Made by a program: the position numbers and the translations under genes. This document shows positions 45,206 to 53,383 of a stretch of DNA of 64,000 nt, one piece after another (the stretch's first letter is position 1; each line of letters opens with the position of its first letter). Below the pieces are notes generated by a model. It ran no database searches. It was not told the DNA's origin and saw only the letters and a program-made list of their open reading frames with translations. This DNA is from Symploca sp. SIO1C2 (lineage in GTDB: Bacteria; Cyanobacteriota; Cyanobacteriia; Cyanobacteriales; Coleofasciculaceae), in the NCBI GenBank assembly GCA_010672925.1, contig JAAHFP010000033.1:1-64000 (forward strand), in the 5' to 3' direction.

Positions 45206-45315
45206 GTAGAGACGTTGCCTGCAGCGTCTCTATATTCTTATAAGGGTTTGATCTGATGTTCCCTTAAACAGTTAAACAGTAATATGGTGCGTTACGCTGC
45301 GCTAACACACCCTAC
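45206..45315. repeat. Palindromic repeats: GTAGAGACGTTGC and GTGCGTTACGCTGCGCTAAC
   Basis: 45206-45233 is an imperfect copy of the GTAGAGACG...CGTCTCTA palindrome (core TTGCCTGCAG). At 45284-45315 GGTGCGTTACGCTGCGCTAA begins a second common palindromic type ending CACCCTAC. Both lie between the HU gene and the GHL10-type hydrolase. Confidence 0.75.
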
Positions 45316-45360
45316 GATGGGTATATTCTTTCCTATATCATCTAGCACCTAATACCTTTT

Positions 45361-46836
45361 ATGTCTAAGAGTTTTCTAATAGGGAAACGGCATCGGCTTT
45401 ATCGCGGTTTACTCACAGCACTTTTGACCAGCAGTAGTTTGGTCAGTCAATATGGGTTGGCATCAAAGGCTCAGGCTCAAACCCGAGCACATTGCCAGTT
45501 TACCCAAGAGGAAATTGCCAAAAAAGAAAGCTTACGCCAGAGTTCCCTCAAGGGAAATTCTGACTCAGAAAAACGCTACAAAGCTCTTTTGAAGCGACAC
45601 GCTGATTATTTGCAGCGATGCCGTAGTCGTACTTTTCCTCAGAACCAAGTTATTTGGCTGCGCCTATACTCTTGTGATGCTCGTCCCGGAGCCCTTGATG
45701 AGATTCTCGATCGCATCGTTAACAAAGGCTACAACCAAATCAACTTAGAAGTATTTTACAGCGGTCAGGTGCTCCTACCATCAGCAGAGAACCGGACACC
45801 TTGGCCATCTGTAGTGCAAACACCAGGGTATGAAAATGTGGATTTGTTTGCCCAGACCATCGCTAAAGCTCGTGAGCGAGGTCTCAAGGTTTATGCCTGG
45901 ATGTTTACCATGAATTTTGGCTACAGCTATTCTCAGCGTCGAGACAGGCAAGGAGCAATCGCTCGCAACGGTAGAGGGCAGAACAGTTTATCTGTAGTAC
46001 CTGGTGGCTATCAATTGTTTATTGACCCCTATAGCCGTCAAGCTCAGACAGACTTCTATCAACTGGTTGATGTCTTAATGAAACGACGCCCGGATGGAGT
46101 GCTATTCGACTATATCCGTTATCCCCGTGGGGGTGGCTCTGATACTATTGCCGATAAAATTGAGGATTTGTGGATTTATGGTGATGCTTCTAAAAATGCT
46201 CTCTATGACCGCGCTCTGAATAATCAAGGTAGAGAGCTAATTAGGCGCTATATAAGTAAGGGTTCTATTAGTGCTAGGGATGTCAAAGCAGTAGAAAAAC
46301 TCTATCCCAAGGAGGATGCGCCTCGTTGGGAAGGTCGTTCCCCCTCTTCTGGAGATACTGCAGCATCTCTACGATGGCAACTGTGGCAACTGAGTGTAGC
46401 TCACGCCGCTCAAGGTGTCCTCGACTTCCTCGCCTTAGCAGTCCTGGCGGCCCAGCGCAATGGGGTACAATCCGGAGCAGTATTTTTTCCTGATGCCAAC
46501 CAAGTTGTTGGTGGAAGTGGATATGATGCGAGGTTACAACCCTGGGACAATTTTCCCAGCACAATTGAATGGCACGCGATGTCTTATGGCGTCTGTGGTA
46601 ATACCAGCTGTATTGACAGTTTGGTCAAGCGAGCTTTAGAACGAACTCCCTCTCAAACCCAGCTTACACCAGCTCTTGCAGGAACTTGGGGCAGATCGAT
46701 CAAAAATCGTCCCTCTCTAGAAGCTCAGATGCGTTCCATCCAACGGATATCACCAAGAATTAACTCAATTAGTCATTTTGACTTCTCCTGGCAAGAGCCA
46801 GAATTTGACCGCCAGCGGAAGTTTTGTCAACTATAG
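45361..46836 (+). CDS. Secreted glycosyl hydrolase-like protein, GHL10/DUF187 type
   Basis: A 491-residue exported protein: N-terminal signal (hydrophobic core LLTALLTSSSLVSQYGLAS, cleavage near QAQT). The TIM-barrel-like domain shows VIWLRLYSCDARPG, NQINLEVFYSGQVL, LKVYAWMFTMNFGYS, DGVLFDYIRYPRGG and, later, QSGAVFFPDANQ, the pattern of the family-10-like GHL10 group. The Asp/Tyr pair in LFDYIRYP is typical of the active-site strand. Likely periplasmic, acting on envelope glycans (substrate unproven). It is followed by an STRR tract of GGAGCTGAGG units. Confidence 0.85.
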   Translation: MSKSFLIGKRHRLYRGLLTALLTSSSLVSQYGLASKAQAQTRAHCQFTQEEIAKKESLRQSSLKGNSDSEKRYKALLKRHADYLQRCRSRTFPQNQVIWLRLYSCDARPGALDEILDRIVNKGYNQINLEVFYSGQVLLPSAENRTPWPSVVQTPGYENVDLFAQTIAKARERGLKVYAWMFTMNFGYSYSQRRDRQGAIARNGRGQNSLSVVPGGYQLFIDPYSRQAQTDFYQLVDVLMKRRPDGVLFDYIRYPRGGGSDTIADKIEDLWIYGDASKNALYDRALNNQGRELIRRYISKGSISARDVKAVEKLYPKEDAPRWEGRSPSSGDTAASLRWQLWQLSVAHAAQGVLDFLALAVLAAQRNGVQSGAVFFPDANQVVGGSGYDARLQPWDNFPSTIEWHAMSYGVCGNTSCIDSLVKRALERTPSQTQLTPALAGTWGRSIKNRPSLEAQMRSIQRISPRINSISHFDFSWQEPEFDRQRKFCQL

Positions 46837-46842
46837 GAGGAA

Positions 46843-47035
46843 GCTTGGGGAGATGGGGGAGCTGAGGGAGCTGAGGGAGCTGGGGGAGCTGAGGGAGATG
46901 GGGAGCTGAGGGAGCTGGGGGAGCTGGGGAGATAGGGAGTTGAGGGAGATGGGGAAGATAAAGGATACATTCACTAATAACAAACAACAAACAACCAACA
47001 ACAAACAACCAACAACAAACAACCAACAACAAGCA
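46843..47035. repeat. STRR tracts GGAGCTGAGG and AACAAACAACC around the helicase start
   Basis: 46843-46955 is GGAGCTGAGGGAGCTGGGG-type, the complement of the CAGCTCCCC family. 46976-47033 is AACAAACAACCAACAAC-type. The second one is translated as [13 protein letters not shown] at the start of the helicase gene. Minus-strand frames across these tracts are hydrophobic repeats, not genes. Confidence 0.88.
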
Positions 47036-49270
47036 TTACAACAACTCCGCGATAGTTTGCGGCAGGGACAGCAAAGCATGGCAGACTGGCAGGGAGGACG
47101 GCTGGCAGTTTCTGCTGTACCTGGTGCGGGGAAGTCTACGGGAATGGCGGTAGCTGCTGCGATCGCGATCGCTCGTTACCAACTCCATGCTAAGCGTCAA
47201 TTAGTAGTAGTTACTTTTACCCGCTCTGCTGCTGCTAGTATCAAAGCCAAAATTCGTACTCATCTTAACTCCCTTTCCATACCACAAAATAGTTTTGTTG
47301 TCCATACCTTACATGGTTTAGCTCTCAATATCGCTAACCGTCATCCAGATTTATCAGGCATAAATCTGGAAAATGCCACGGTGGTGATCCCTCGTTCGAG
47401 TAACCGCTTAATTCGTTCTGCTGTAGAACAGTGGATTGCTCTCCATCCAGGTCGTTATTCTACCCTCTTGGAAGGACAAAGTTTTGATGGAGAAGAAACG
47501 GAACGACTTAGGCGACAGTCGGTGTTGCGGACTGAAGTATTACCAAAATTGGCTTATATTGTGATTCATGAAGCCAAGAGTTCTGGTTTAACCCCAGAAG
47601 ATTTGTGGAAACTCAATCAACAAACTAACGACCCTTATGAAACTTTAGCGATCGCAGCTGGCTTGTACGAACAATATCAAACTATTGCGCGATCGAGAAA
47701 CTTCATCGACTATGATGACATGATTCTGGCAGCCTTGAGAGTGTTGAACAATAATGCTATCCGTCAGATGTGGCAAAAGCAATACTTTGCTGTCTTTGAA
47801 GACGAAGCTCAGGATTCTACCCAACTTCAATACCGATTGTTGCAGACTCTGGCGACAGACCCAAGCAATCCCTCTGGCTCCCTCAACTTAATTAGGGTGG
47901 GTGACCCCAATCAAGCCATTAACTCTACTTTTACTCCTGCTGATCCAATTTATTTCAATCGCTTCTGCGAAGACTGTCAGACACAAGAGCGTCTGGCAAC
48001 AATGGATCAGGCTGGTCGTAGTACTACTATTATTATCGAAGCTGCCAACTTTATCCTGCACTGGGTTAATCACTCCAAGCTGACAGGGAAAGAACTTGCC
48101 TTTCGCTCCCAAAATATTCGTCGTGTCAATGCTGATGATCCCCAGCCAGATGCTAATCCTAGTCCTACGGGAAGGGGTTTAGAAATCTACAGTCCCCGGG
48201 ATATTTACCACACCGTCGAATTGATGGGCAAGCGGGTAGTAGAATTATTTGATCAAAGTCCCAAACATCGAGCAGCGGTACTAGTCAGGGAAAATCGGCA
48301 AGGTAGTTTTGTTGCTCAGCAATTAGAACATCTCCAGCGGCAGTATGGCATTGAAATCTATGATGTACAAGAAAGCGATCGCCAATCCCATGTTCCTCGG
48401 GAAATCCTGACCCTGCTCCATTTCTTAGATCTACCTCATTCTCCAGATTACCTCAAAGCTGCTCTAGTAGTCTTAGTAGAGCGTCAACTCATTCCTACCC
48501 AAGACCTCAATGCTTTGGCTACCTTTCCAGAACAGTTCCTCTATCCCGGACCTCTTGATCCACACCAAACCCCAGCAGTAACTAAAGCTGCTCGTTATTG
48601 TCGCAGTTTACTACGGGCTCGTCTAGAGTTACCTCACTATCAACTGATTTCTTTCCTAGCTCTTACCTTAAACTACAATCAATCTGAGTTAGCAACGGCG
48701 GATAAATTAGCAGAAAGGATTGCCAAACAGACTTTAGGCAACAGCTCCATGAATGCTACCCTAGGAGCACTCCAAGAAATCGTCAATTCGGAACGTTTTG
48801 AACCAGTAGAAACAGAAGATGCCGACTCTCGCTATCTTCGTGCTGGTCAACTTACAATTATTACCATGCACAAAGCTAAGGGACTCGACTGGGATTATGT
48901 CTTTATCCCCTTTTTGCACGAAGATACTTTACCTGGAAACCCTTGGGTTCCTACTGCTGGCCAATTCTTAGGTGACTTTACCTTAGCAGAAGTTGCCAGA
49001 GCCCAAATTCGCGCCAGTCTTCATGAGCAGACAATACCCCTAGCACCGGAAGCTTGGGAACAAGCAGGACAACTGAAGACAGCAGAGGAGTTTCGTCTCC
49101 TTTATGTCGCAATGACGAGGGCAAAACGTCTATTGTGGATATCTGCAGCGGAACAAGGGCCTTTCCGTTGGAGTACTTTTAGTGGTAAGGGAGATAACTT
49201 ACAACAGAAAAAACCTTGCCCAGTTTTGCCAGCTTTAAGGAATCATTTTCCTCAAGCGAATGTGAATTAA
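46940..49270 (+). CDS. UvrD/PcrA-like superfamily-1 DNA helicase
   Basis: A 776-residue SF1A helicase-like ATPase. Motif I is VSAVPGAGKSTGMAVA, motif II FAVFEDEAQDSTQ (DExQ), and the C-terminal part has TMHKAKGLDWDYVFIPF and LLYVAMTRAKRLLW, the UvrD/Rep motifs V and VI. Predicted to translocate on ssDNA in repair. The start is unclear: the frame opens with TTG at 46940 (ATG 46949) but the first about 35 residues are a translated STRR, and ATG 47078, with AGGGA about 9 bases before it, is a better-supported start. That one directly precedes the conserved MADWQGG segment. Confidence 0.88.
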   Translation: MREMGKIKDTFTNNKQQTTNNKQPTTNNQQQALQQLRDSLRQGQQSMADWQGGRLAVSAVPGAGKSTGMAVAAAIAIARYQLHAKRQLVVVTFTRSAAASIKAKIRTHLNSLSIPQNSFVVHTLHGLALNIANRHPDLSGINLENATVVIPRSSNRLIRSAVEQWIALHPGRYSTLLEGQSFDGEETERLRRQSVLRTEVLPKLAYIVIHEAKSSGLTPEDLWKLNQQTNDPYETLAIAAGLYEQYQTIARSRNFIDYDDMILAALRVLNNNAIRQMWQKQYFAVFEDEAQDSTQLQYRLLQTLATDPSNPSGSLNLIRVGDPNQAINSTFTPADPIYFNRFCEDCQTQERLATMDQAGRSTTIIIEAANFILHWVNHSKLTGKELAFRSQNIRRVNADDPQPDANPSPTGRGLEIYSPRDIYHTVELMGKRVVELFDQSPKHRAAVLVRENRQGSFVAQQLEHLQRQYGIEIYDVQESDRQSHVPREILTLLHFLDLPHSPDYLKAALVVLVERQLIPTQDLNALATFPEQFLYPGPLDPHQTPAVTKAARYCRSLLRARLELPHYQLISFLALTLNYNQSELATADKLAERIAKQTLGNSSMNATLGALQEIVNSERFEPVETEDADSRYLRAGQLTIITMHKAKGLDWDYVFIPFLHEDTLPGNPWVPTAGQFLGDFTLAEVARAQIRASLHEQTIPLAPEAWEQAGQLKTAEEFRLLYVAMTRAKRLLWISAAEQGPFRWSTFSGKGDNLQQKKPCPVLPALRNHFPQANVN

Positions 49271-49427
49271 ATTTTACATATCCTGGGGGCGGGTTTAGGG
49301 GAAATTTTAGATTTTAGATTTTAGATTTTAGATTGATTTATGAGGTAAATCTTCAATCTTCAATTGCTTGACTGGAACATTTCGATCAAAACCCGCCTAA
49401 TATCAAGTTCGGTTGAATATTTACACT
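49271..49427. repeat. ATTTTAGATTTTAGATT repeat between convergent genes
   Basis: Four TTTAGATTTTAGATT-type units at about 49306-49336. Next to them GGGCGGGTTTAGGGG (49289-49303) and AAAACCCGCC (49388-49397) form one of the window's GGGCGGGTTT inverted repeats. They separate the helicase from the convergent secreted-protein gene. Confidence 0.7.
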
Positions 49428-50402
49428 TTACTCAGATTCTAAATCCATATCCATTGATAAATTCATATCCATGTTCATCTCTCGTCCACCGTTAGGTCCG
49501 GTAATCTTCATCTGTGTCTGAGACTTTAAGGAAATATTGCCAATTATTGGCATAATTTGATCCAGCTCAATCTCAATGTTAGCTTGACCCTCAGAATCTA
49601 AAGATTCCAGCTTGACGGACGCGCCAGGAGGCATTCCTGGTTGATTGATTGTCTGGGAAGGTGCATCCTGTGTGATGTTAACTGCTAAGGTAGCAACATC
49701 ATCCTGTAGACCAACCAATTCATAGATAGCTGTCTGATTGATAGTCATGCCATTGAGGTTGAGGGAGTGAGCAACCTGCCACTGGGCACCAATACCGATT
49801 GCTGCTGAGGGAAATGGTGAGGATAGTTGCTTTAGGGAACCAGATATTTGCTGAAACATTTGTTTCGTGTTGGGGTCAAGTCCCTCAGGCAAATCGAAGT
49901 TAACATCTTTTGTGTTGCCTTGAGCATCCATAACCAAGGAACCTTCCAAACCCACTAAACTTTGGAGTTTCGATTGCATGGCATTAACCAACTCTGGAGG
50001 AGTCTTAGAATCAGCGATGACATCCACCTCAGAATAGGAGAAATCAGCATAAATATCCCCGTTAGCATCAACTTGAGTAACTTGTGTCTCCATCTTCATC
50101 TCAATTGCTGGAGTATCCACAGTGGGGGGACTTTGACCTCCGATAGACATGCTAACGTCTACATCCATGGTCATGGTTAAAGTTTGCTGGGAATTGACCG
50201 CAGGGGTGAAGCGCATTTCCTGCCTAGGTTCAATTCCGGGATCAAGCAGTTCTAATGAGGCATTAACAGAAGTACTGGTAGACTGTTTGGTAAGTTGAGT
50301 AACTTCCAATGGCTGATCCGCATTGATATAGGTAGGCTCAGACTTCGCTTCAAATCCAGCAATAAAGAAAACAAGAGAGCTAACGAACAGTAGTTTTTTC
50401 AT
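49428..50402 (-). CDS. Predicted secreted protein, DUF6263-like
   Basis: A 324-residue protein if started at ATG 50402, which gives a standard signal peptide (MKKLLFVSSLVFFIAGFEAK). The frame is open further, to 50648, but that extension is a translation of a dispersed 77-bp repeat and STRR and is unlikely to be protein. The mature part is beta-rich with Met-rich strands (LTMTMDVDVSMSIGG, MQSKLQSLVGLEGSLVMD, MNMDMNLSMDMDLES), a pattern that looks like the DUF6263 group. No catalytic motif. Located in the periplasm or outer envelope by inference. It is convergent with the helicase gene. Confidence 0.75.
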   Translation of the reverse strand: MKKLLFVSSLVFFIAGFEAKSEPTYINADQPLEVTQLTKQSTSTSVNASLELLDPGIEPRQEMRFTPAVNSQQTLTMTMDVDVSMSIGGQSPPTVDTPAIEMKMETQVTQVDANGDIYADFSYSEVDVIADSKTPPELVNAMQSKLQSLVGLEGSLVMDAQGNTKDVNFDLPEGLDPNTKQMFQQISGSLKQLSSPFPSAAIGIGAQWQVAHSLNLNGMTINQTAIYELVGLQDDVATLAVNITQDAPSQTINQPGMPPGASVKLESLDSEGQANIEIELDQIMPIIGNISLKSQTQMKITGPNGGREMNMDMNLSMDMDLESE

Positions 50403-50491
50403 AGAACCAATATTTTTTCTTTTTAATTTCCCCGCTGTACGGAGATGGGGAGATGGGGAGATGAGGAGATAGGGAAAAAATCTATATCTAC

Positions 50492-50570
50492 TCATTACTC
50501 TTGAGAAACTAGAAATAAAAACAGGATGGTTAAATCCTTTGATATGACTAGTTTTTAACTTTTTTTTAGG
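50492..50570. repeat. Dispersed ~77-bp repeat, copy 2
   Basis: Begins CTCATTACTCTTGAGAAACT, then AGAAATAAAAACAGGATGG, and ends GATATGACTAGTTTTTAACT. Same order of blocks as 13362-13437. It lies upstream of the secreted-protein gene's preferred start. Confidence 0.7.
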
Positions 50571-50644
50571 CAATAAAAACTCTTGTTCCTCCTGCCTCGG
50601 AGCCTCCTGCCTTCTAATGCTCATTACCCATCTGTGGAAAAGTC

Positions 50645-51073
50645 TCAAGCGATCGCTACTAATTCAAGATCAAATGTCAAATCTTGTCCAGCAAGGGGAT
50701 GATTAGCATCTAATCTGACATTAGAATCTGTAACCTGAGTTACAATAACCCCAATACTTTGACCATTTGGTTGTTGGAGTTGTAATTGCTGACCAACTTC
50801 TGGTTGTAAGTCTGAGGGCATTTTGTCTCTACCTACTTCCAAAACCATCTCGTCTCGATAGGGACCGTAAGCTTGATCCATAGGAATTGTTGCAGTTTTC
50901 GATTCTCCAGGGCTCATACCCATAACTGCTTGATCGAAACCGGGAATAACCTGTCCTCCACTAATAGTAAATTCTAAGGGCTCACGGTTAGTAGACGAGT
51001 CAAACACTGTTCCATCGTCTAATTTTCCTGTATAGTGGATTTTCACAGTGTCGCCTGATTTTGCTTGTACCAT
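50645..51073 (-). CDS. FKBP-type peptidyl-prolyl isomerase, SlyD-like
   Basis: A 142-residue FKBP-fold prolyl isomerase and chaperone: AKSGDTVKIHYTGKLDDG, FDSSTNREPLEFTISGGQVI and PGFDQAVMGMSPGESKTATI are characteristic, with YGPYRDEMV in the flap region as in SlyD/FkpB. It lacks a metal-binding His-rich tail. I chose the ATG at 51073 because it begins at the conserved MVQAKSGDTV; the open frame up to 51157 adds 28 residues of no family similarity. Confidence 0.93.
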   Translation of the reverse strand: MVQAKSGDTVKIHYTGKLDDGTVFDSSTNREPLEFTISGGQVIPGFDQAVMGMSPGESKTATIPMDQAYGPYRDEMVLEVGRDKMPSDLQPEVGQQLQLQQPNGQSIGVIVTQVTDSNVRLDANHPLAGQDLTFDLELVAIA

Positions 51074-51365
51074 TGGTATTTTTTGACCTTGCTTGCTTTG
51101 GGTTAACTTTTTGAGGTTATCAATTGACTTATCTATCCTGTTAACCGCAAGCGGCATAACTGGAGACTCTCAAATCTTGCTACATAAAACCCTATACTAA
51201 CGCTTTCCTGTTTTCCTTGTCTTAGTCTCAGTGGTCATTGATTGGGTAGGTAGGGGGCACGTCAGTTATTGGTGTCAACTTAAGGCAATTTTTGAGAATC
51301 ATTGTACCCACAATGTGGTGGCGAAATTAACAATTGGAAACATCGGCTACAAGAGGAAAGTTATT

Positions 51366-51602
51366 GAAGCCCCCCAGCCCCCAATTCTGGGGGAGCCCGG
51401 ACTCAAAGTCCCCCAGAATTGGGGGATTTAGGGGGCTTTCAGCAGCTGAGATATATTACTAAATATTTCCCCAACAGCATCCGCTCCGATAACCCACCCT
51501 ACGATAGGTACATTTTTTCGGAGCAAATCACCTCAAGTGAAATCCTTGCCTCTCAGGGAAAGAAACTCCGGTTCCCCTCCTTGGAGGGGCTAGGGGTGGG
51601 TT
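51366..51602. repeat. Palindromic repeats in the 51.1-51.6 kb gap
   Basis: 51366-51440 is a GC-rich inverted repeat (GAAGCCCCCCAGCCCCC... with GGGGGATTTAGGGGGCTTTC) with an inner CCCCCAATTCTGGGGG part; a shorter relative lies at 57971. 51573-51602 is one copy of the CCCCTCCTTGGAGGGG element. The rest of the gap (51074-51618) shows no gene. Confidence 0.8.
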
Positions 51603-51618
51603 AATCGGTGACACTACA

Positions 51619-52425
51619 TTAACGGGAGGTAGCCCGACGCCATCGGAGCCCTGGATGCTCTTTGGGAGCTGACATCAGTAAGACTTTTTCCAATAGCCAA
51701 GGGAGAATGCGATCGCACCATACCGCTAGGTGACTTTGCCATCCGACTAAAATTTCTGGTGATTGTTTCCGTACTCCAGTAACCAGTGCCTTGGCTACTC
51801 TCTGGGGAGTCATTGGTACTACCCAGCGGAACAACTTTAATTCTCGCACCATATCTGTATCGGTTAAAGAGGGGAGCAGAGCAAGCACCTGGATATTGTG
51901 AGGTGCTAATTCGCTGCGTAAGGCTTTGGTGAATCCCAAAATTGCAAATTTGGTGGCAGAGTAGGTAGCCATTGTAGGTGCTGCAACTTTACCCATCAAG
52001 CTGGAAACATTAACAATGGTTCCTTCCCCTCTATTGGCCATGCGTCGGGCAACTAAACGGGTAATGGTATACATTCCCATTAAATTAAGAGCAATCTCTT
52101 CCTCCACTTTTGGCAGTTGGGATTGTAGAAAGGAGGTTTGGTGAGCAACTCCGGCACAATTAACCAGCAGCTGAATTGGTCCGTGAGTTCGCCAAGCTTG
52201 GGCAATGGCAATATTTACTTGCACAGGCTCAGTCAAATCCACTGCCAAGGTTACGGCTTCTACACCCAACGCTTCAATTTCTGTAGCTACTTCCCCTAAC
52301 CGCTGGCGATTCCTGGCTACTAACAACAAGCGTTTAACTCCTTGTTGAGCTAACTCTAGGGCAATTGCCCGTCCAATTCCACGAGAGGCTCCGGTAACCA
52401 AAGCCGTCTTTCCTTGAATATTCAT
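51619..52425 (-). CDS. Short-chain dehydrogenase/reductase (SDR)
   Basis: A 268-residue classical SDR, NAD(P)-dependent. TGASRGIGRAIALELA is the cofactor-binding glycine motif, NCAG (structural) is at LLVNCAGVA, and the active-site Ser-Tyr-x-x-x-Lys reads VNVSSLMGKVAAPTMATYSATK. I chose the ATG at 52425 (MNIQGKTALVTG) with AGGA about 10 bases upstream. An open frame to 52563 gives 46 unrelated residues. The substrate is unknown. A C-terminal hydrophobic stretch may associate with membrane. Confidence 0.93.
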   Translation of the reverse strand: MNIQGKTALVTGASRGIGRAIALELAQQGVKRLLLVARNRQRLGEVATEIEALGVEAVTLAVDLTEPVQVNIAIAQAWRTHGPIQLLVNCAGVAHQTSFLQSQLPKVEEEIALNLMGMYTITRLVARRMANRGEGTIVNVSSLMGKVAAPTMATYSATKFAILGFTKALRSELAPHNIQVLALLPSLTDTDMVRELKLFRWVVPMTPQRVAKALVTGVRKQSPEILVGWQSHLAVWCDRILPWLLEKVLLMSAPKEHPGLRWRRATSR

Positions 52426-52547
52426 GGCAAAAATTTCCTGAAGTTGCAACCTCACTGCACTGCGATACATTACCGAAGAGGCAAGATTATGCTTGCTTGT
52501 TGCCGCTTCGGTAAGCAGTGAGATGAAAAGTCTGTTATATTCCAGAC

Positions 52548-52577
52548 TGTAGAGACGTTGCATGCAACGTCTCTACA
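52548..52577. repeat. Perfect 30-bp palindrome of the GTAGAGACG family
   Basis: Half site TGTAGAGACGTTGCA followed by its exact complement. Same family as 15181, 15843, 45206 and 57091. Confidence 0.9.
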
Positions 52578-53383
52578 GGTTTTTAGCTTGTTTGTTCAAA
52601 ACAGAGTTAGAGTAGGTGTATTTGGTATCAATCTCATCAAAGTTGACTGGCAATAGGTAAAGGGCAAGCAGACAAACGCGAAGAATCATTTGTTGAGCCC
52701 CTAGCTGCAGACTTCGGGGCAATTGTGCATTCTCGCGTCACCCCATTAGCTTTGTCGGTGTAAATTTAAGGTTGATGTAGAGCAAGGATAATACTTCTCC
52801 TAAAATACAAGCATCTACCAAATGAAACTCTCTATGCATACGCTAACAACCACATCAAGCATTTGCAACATTTCTTAGTTAAAAATTGGCTATTGTTACA
52901 ATCTGATACATAACTCTCAGGAATTGCTCCGATGAAATAATTTTTACCAATATCTATCTAGTCCTGGCGTTAATTGACTTATATTGGTTTGATACTCTAG
53001 GAAAATTATGAAAAAATCGCGATCGCGTCCAGCTTATAACTGAGCCAATCTTAATACCAAAAATCTAAAATAGTGCCATACTTTCAGGCAAGAGGCAGTC
53101 CCAATGAAAAAATTTTTCCCCACCAGGTGATGAAAGTAGGTTCTTCCCTGTTGCCTGTTCCCTGTTGCCTACTTTCAAGTCAGGAGGCAGGAGGAAAGAG
53201 AAGGAAGCATGTGTCTGTCAGGATTTTTAATTTTTGGTATAATTTTCAATTCCCAATTCCCCATTCTCAATTCCCCATTCTCAATTCCCCATTCTCAATT
53301 CGACCTTCCTTAGGTAACTGTCCCGGATAGCTAGATTTTGATATGTATAGGGGAGATGGGTTATTCTGTATCAAAAATTACCA
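52578..53383. other. Gene-free gap upstream of the AmtB-kinase gene
   Basis: About 800 bases without a convincing gene. It holds a copy of the GCAGTCCCAATGAAAAAAT block (53093-53135) and STRR blocks CAATTCCCAATTCCCCATTC (53247-53306) close to the start. The regulatory region of the ammonium sensor probably lies here, but I recognise no NtcA site (GTA-N8-TAC) with confidence. Confidence 0.5.

Noticed and set aside
46769-47079. Minus-strand hydrophobic frames at the helicase start
   Set aside because: Complement of the AACAAACAAC and GGAGCTGAGG repeats; the plus strand carries the real gene.
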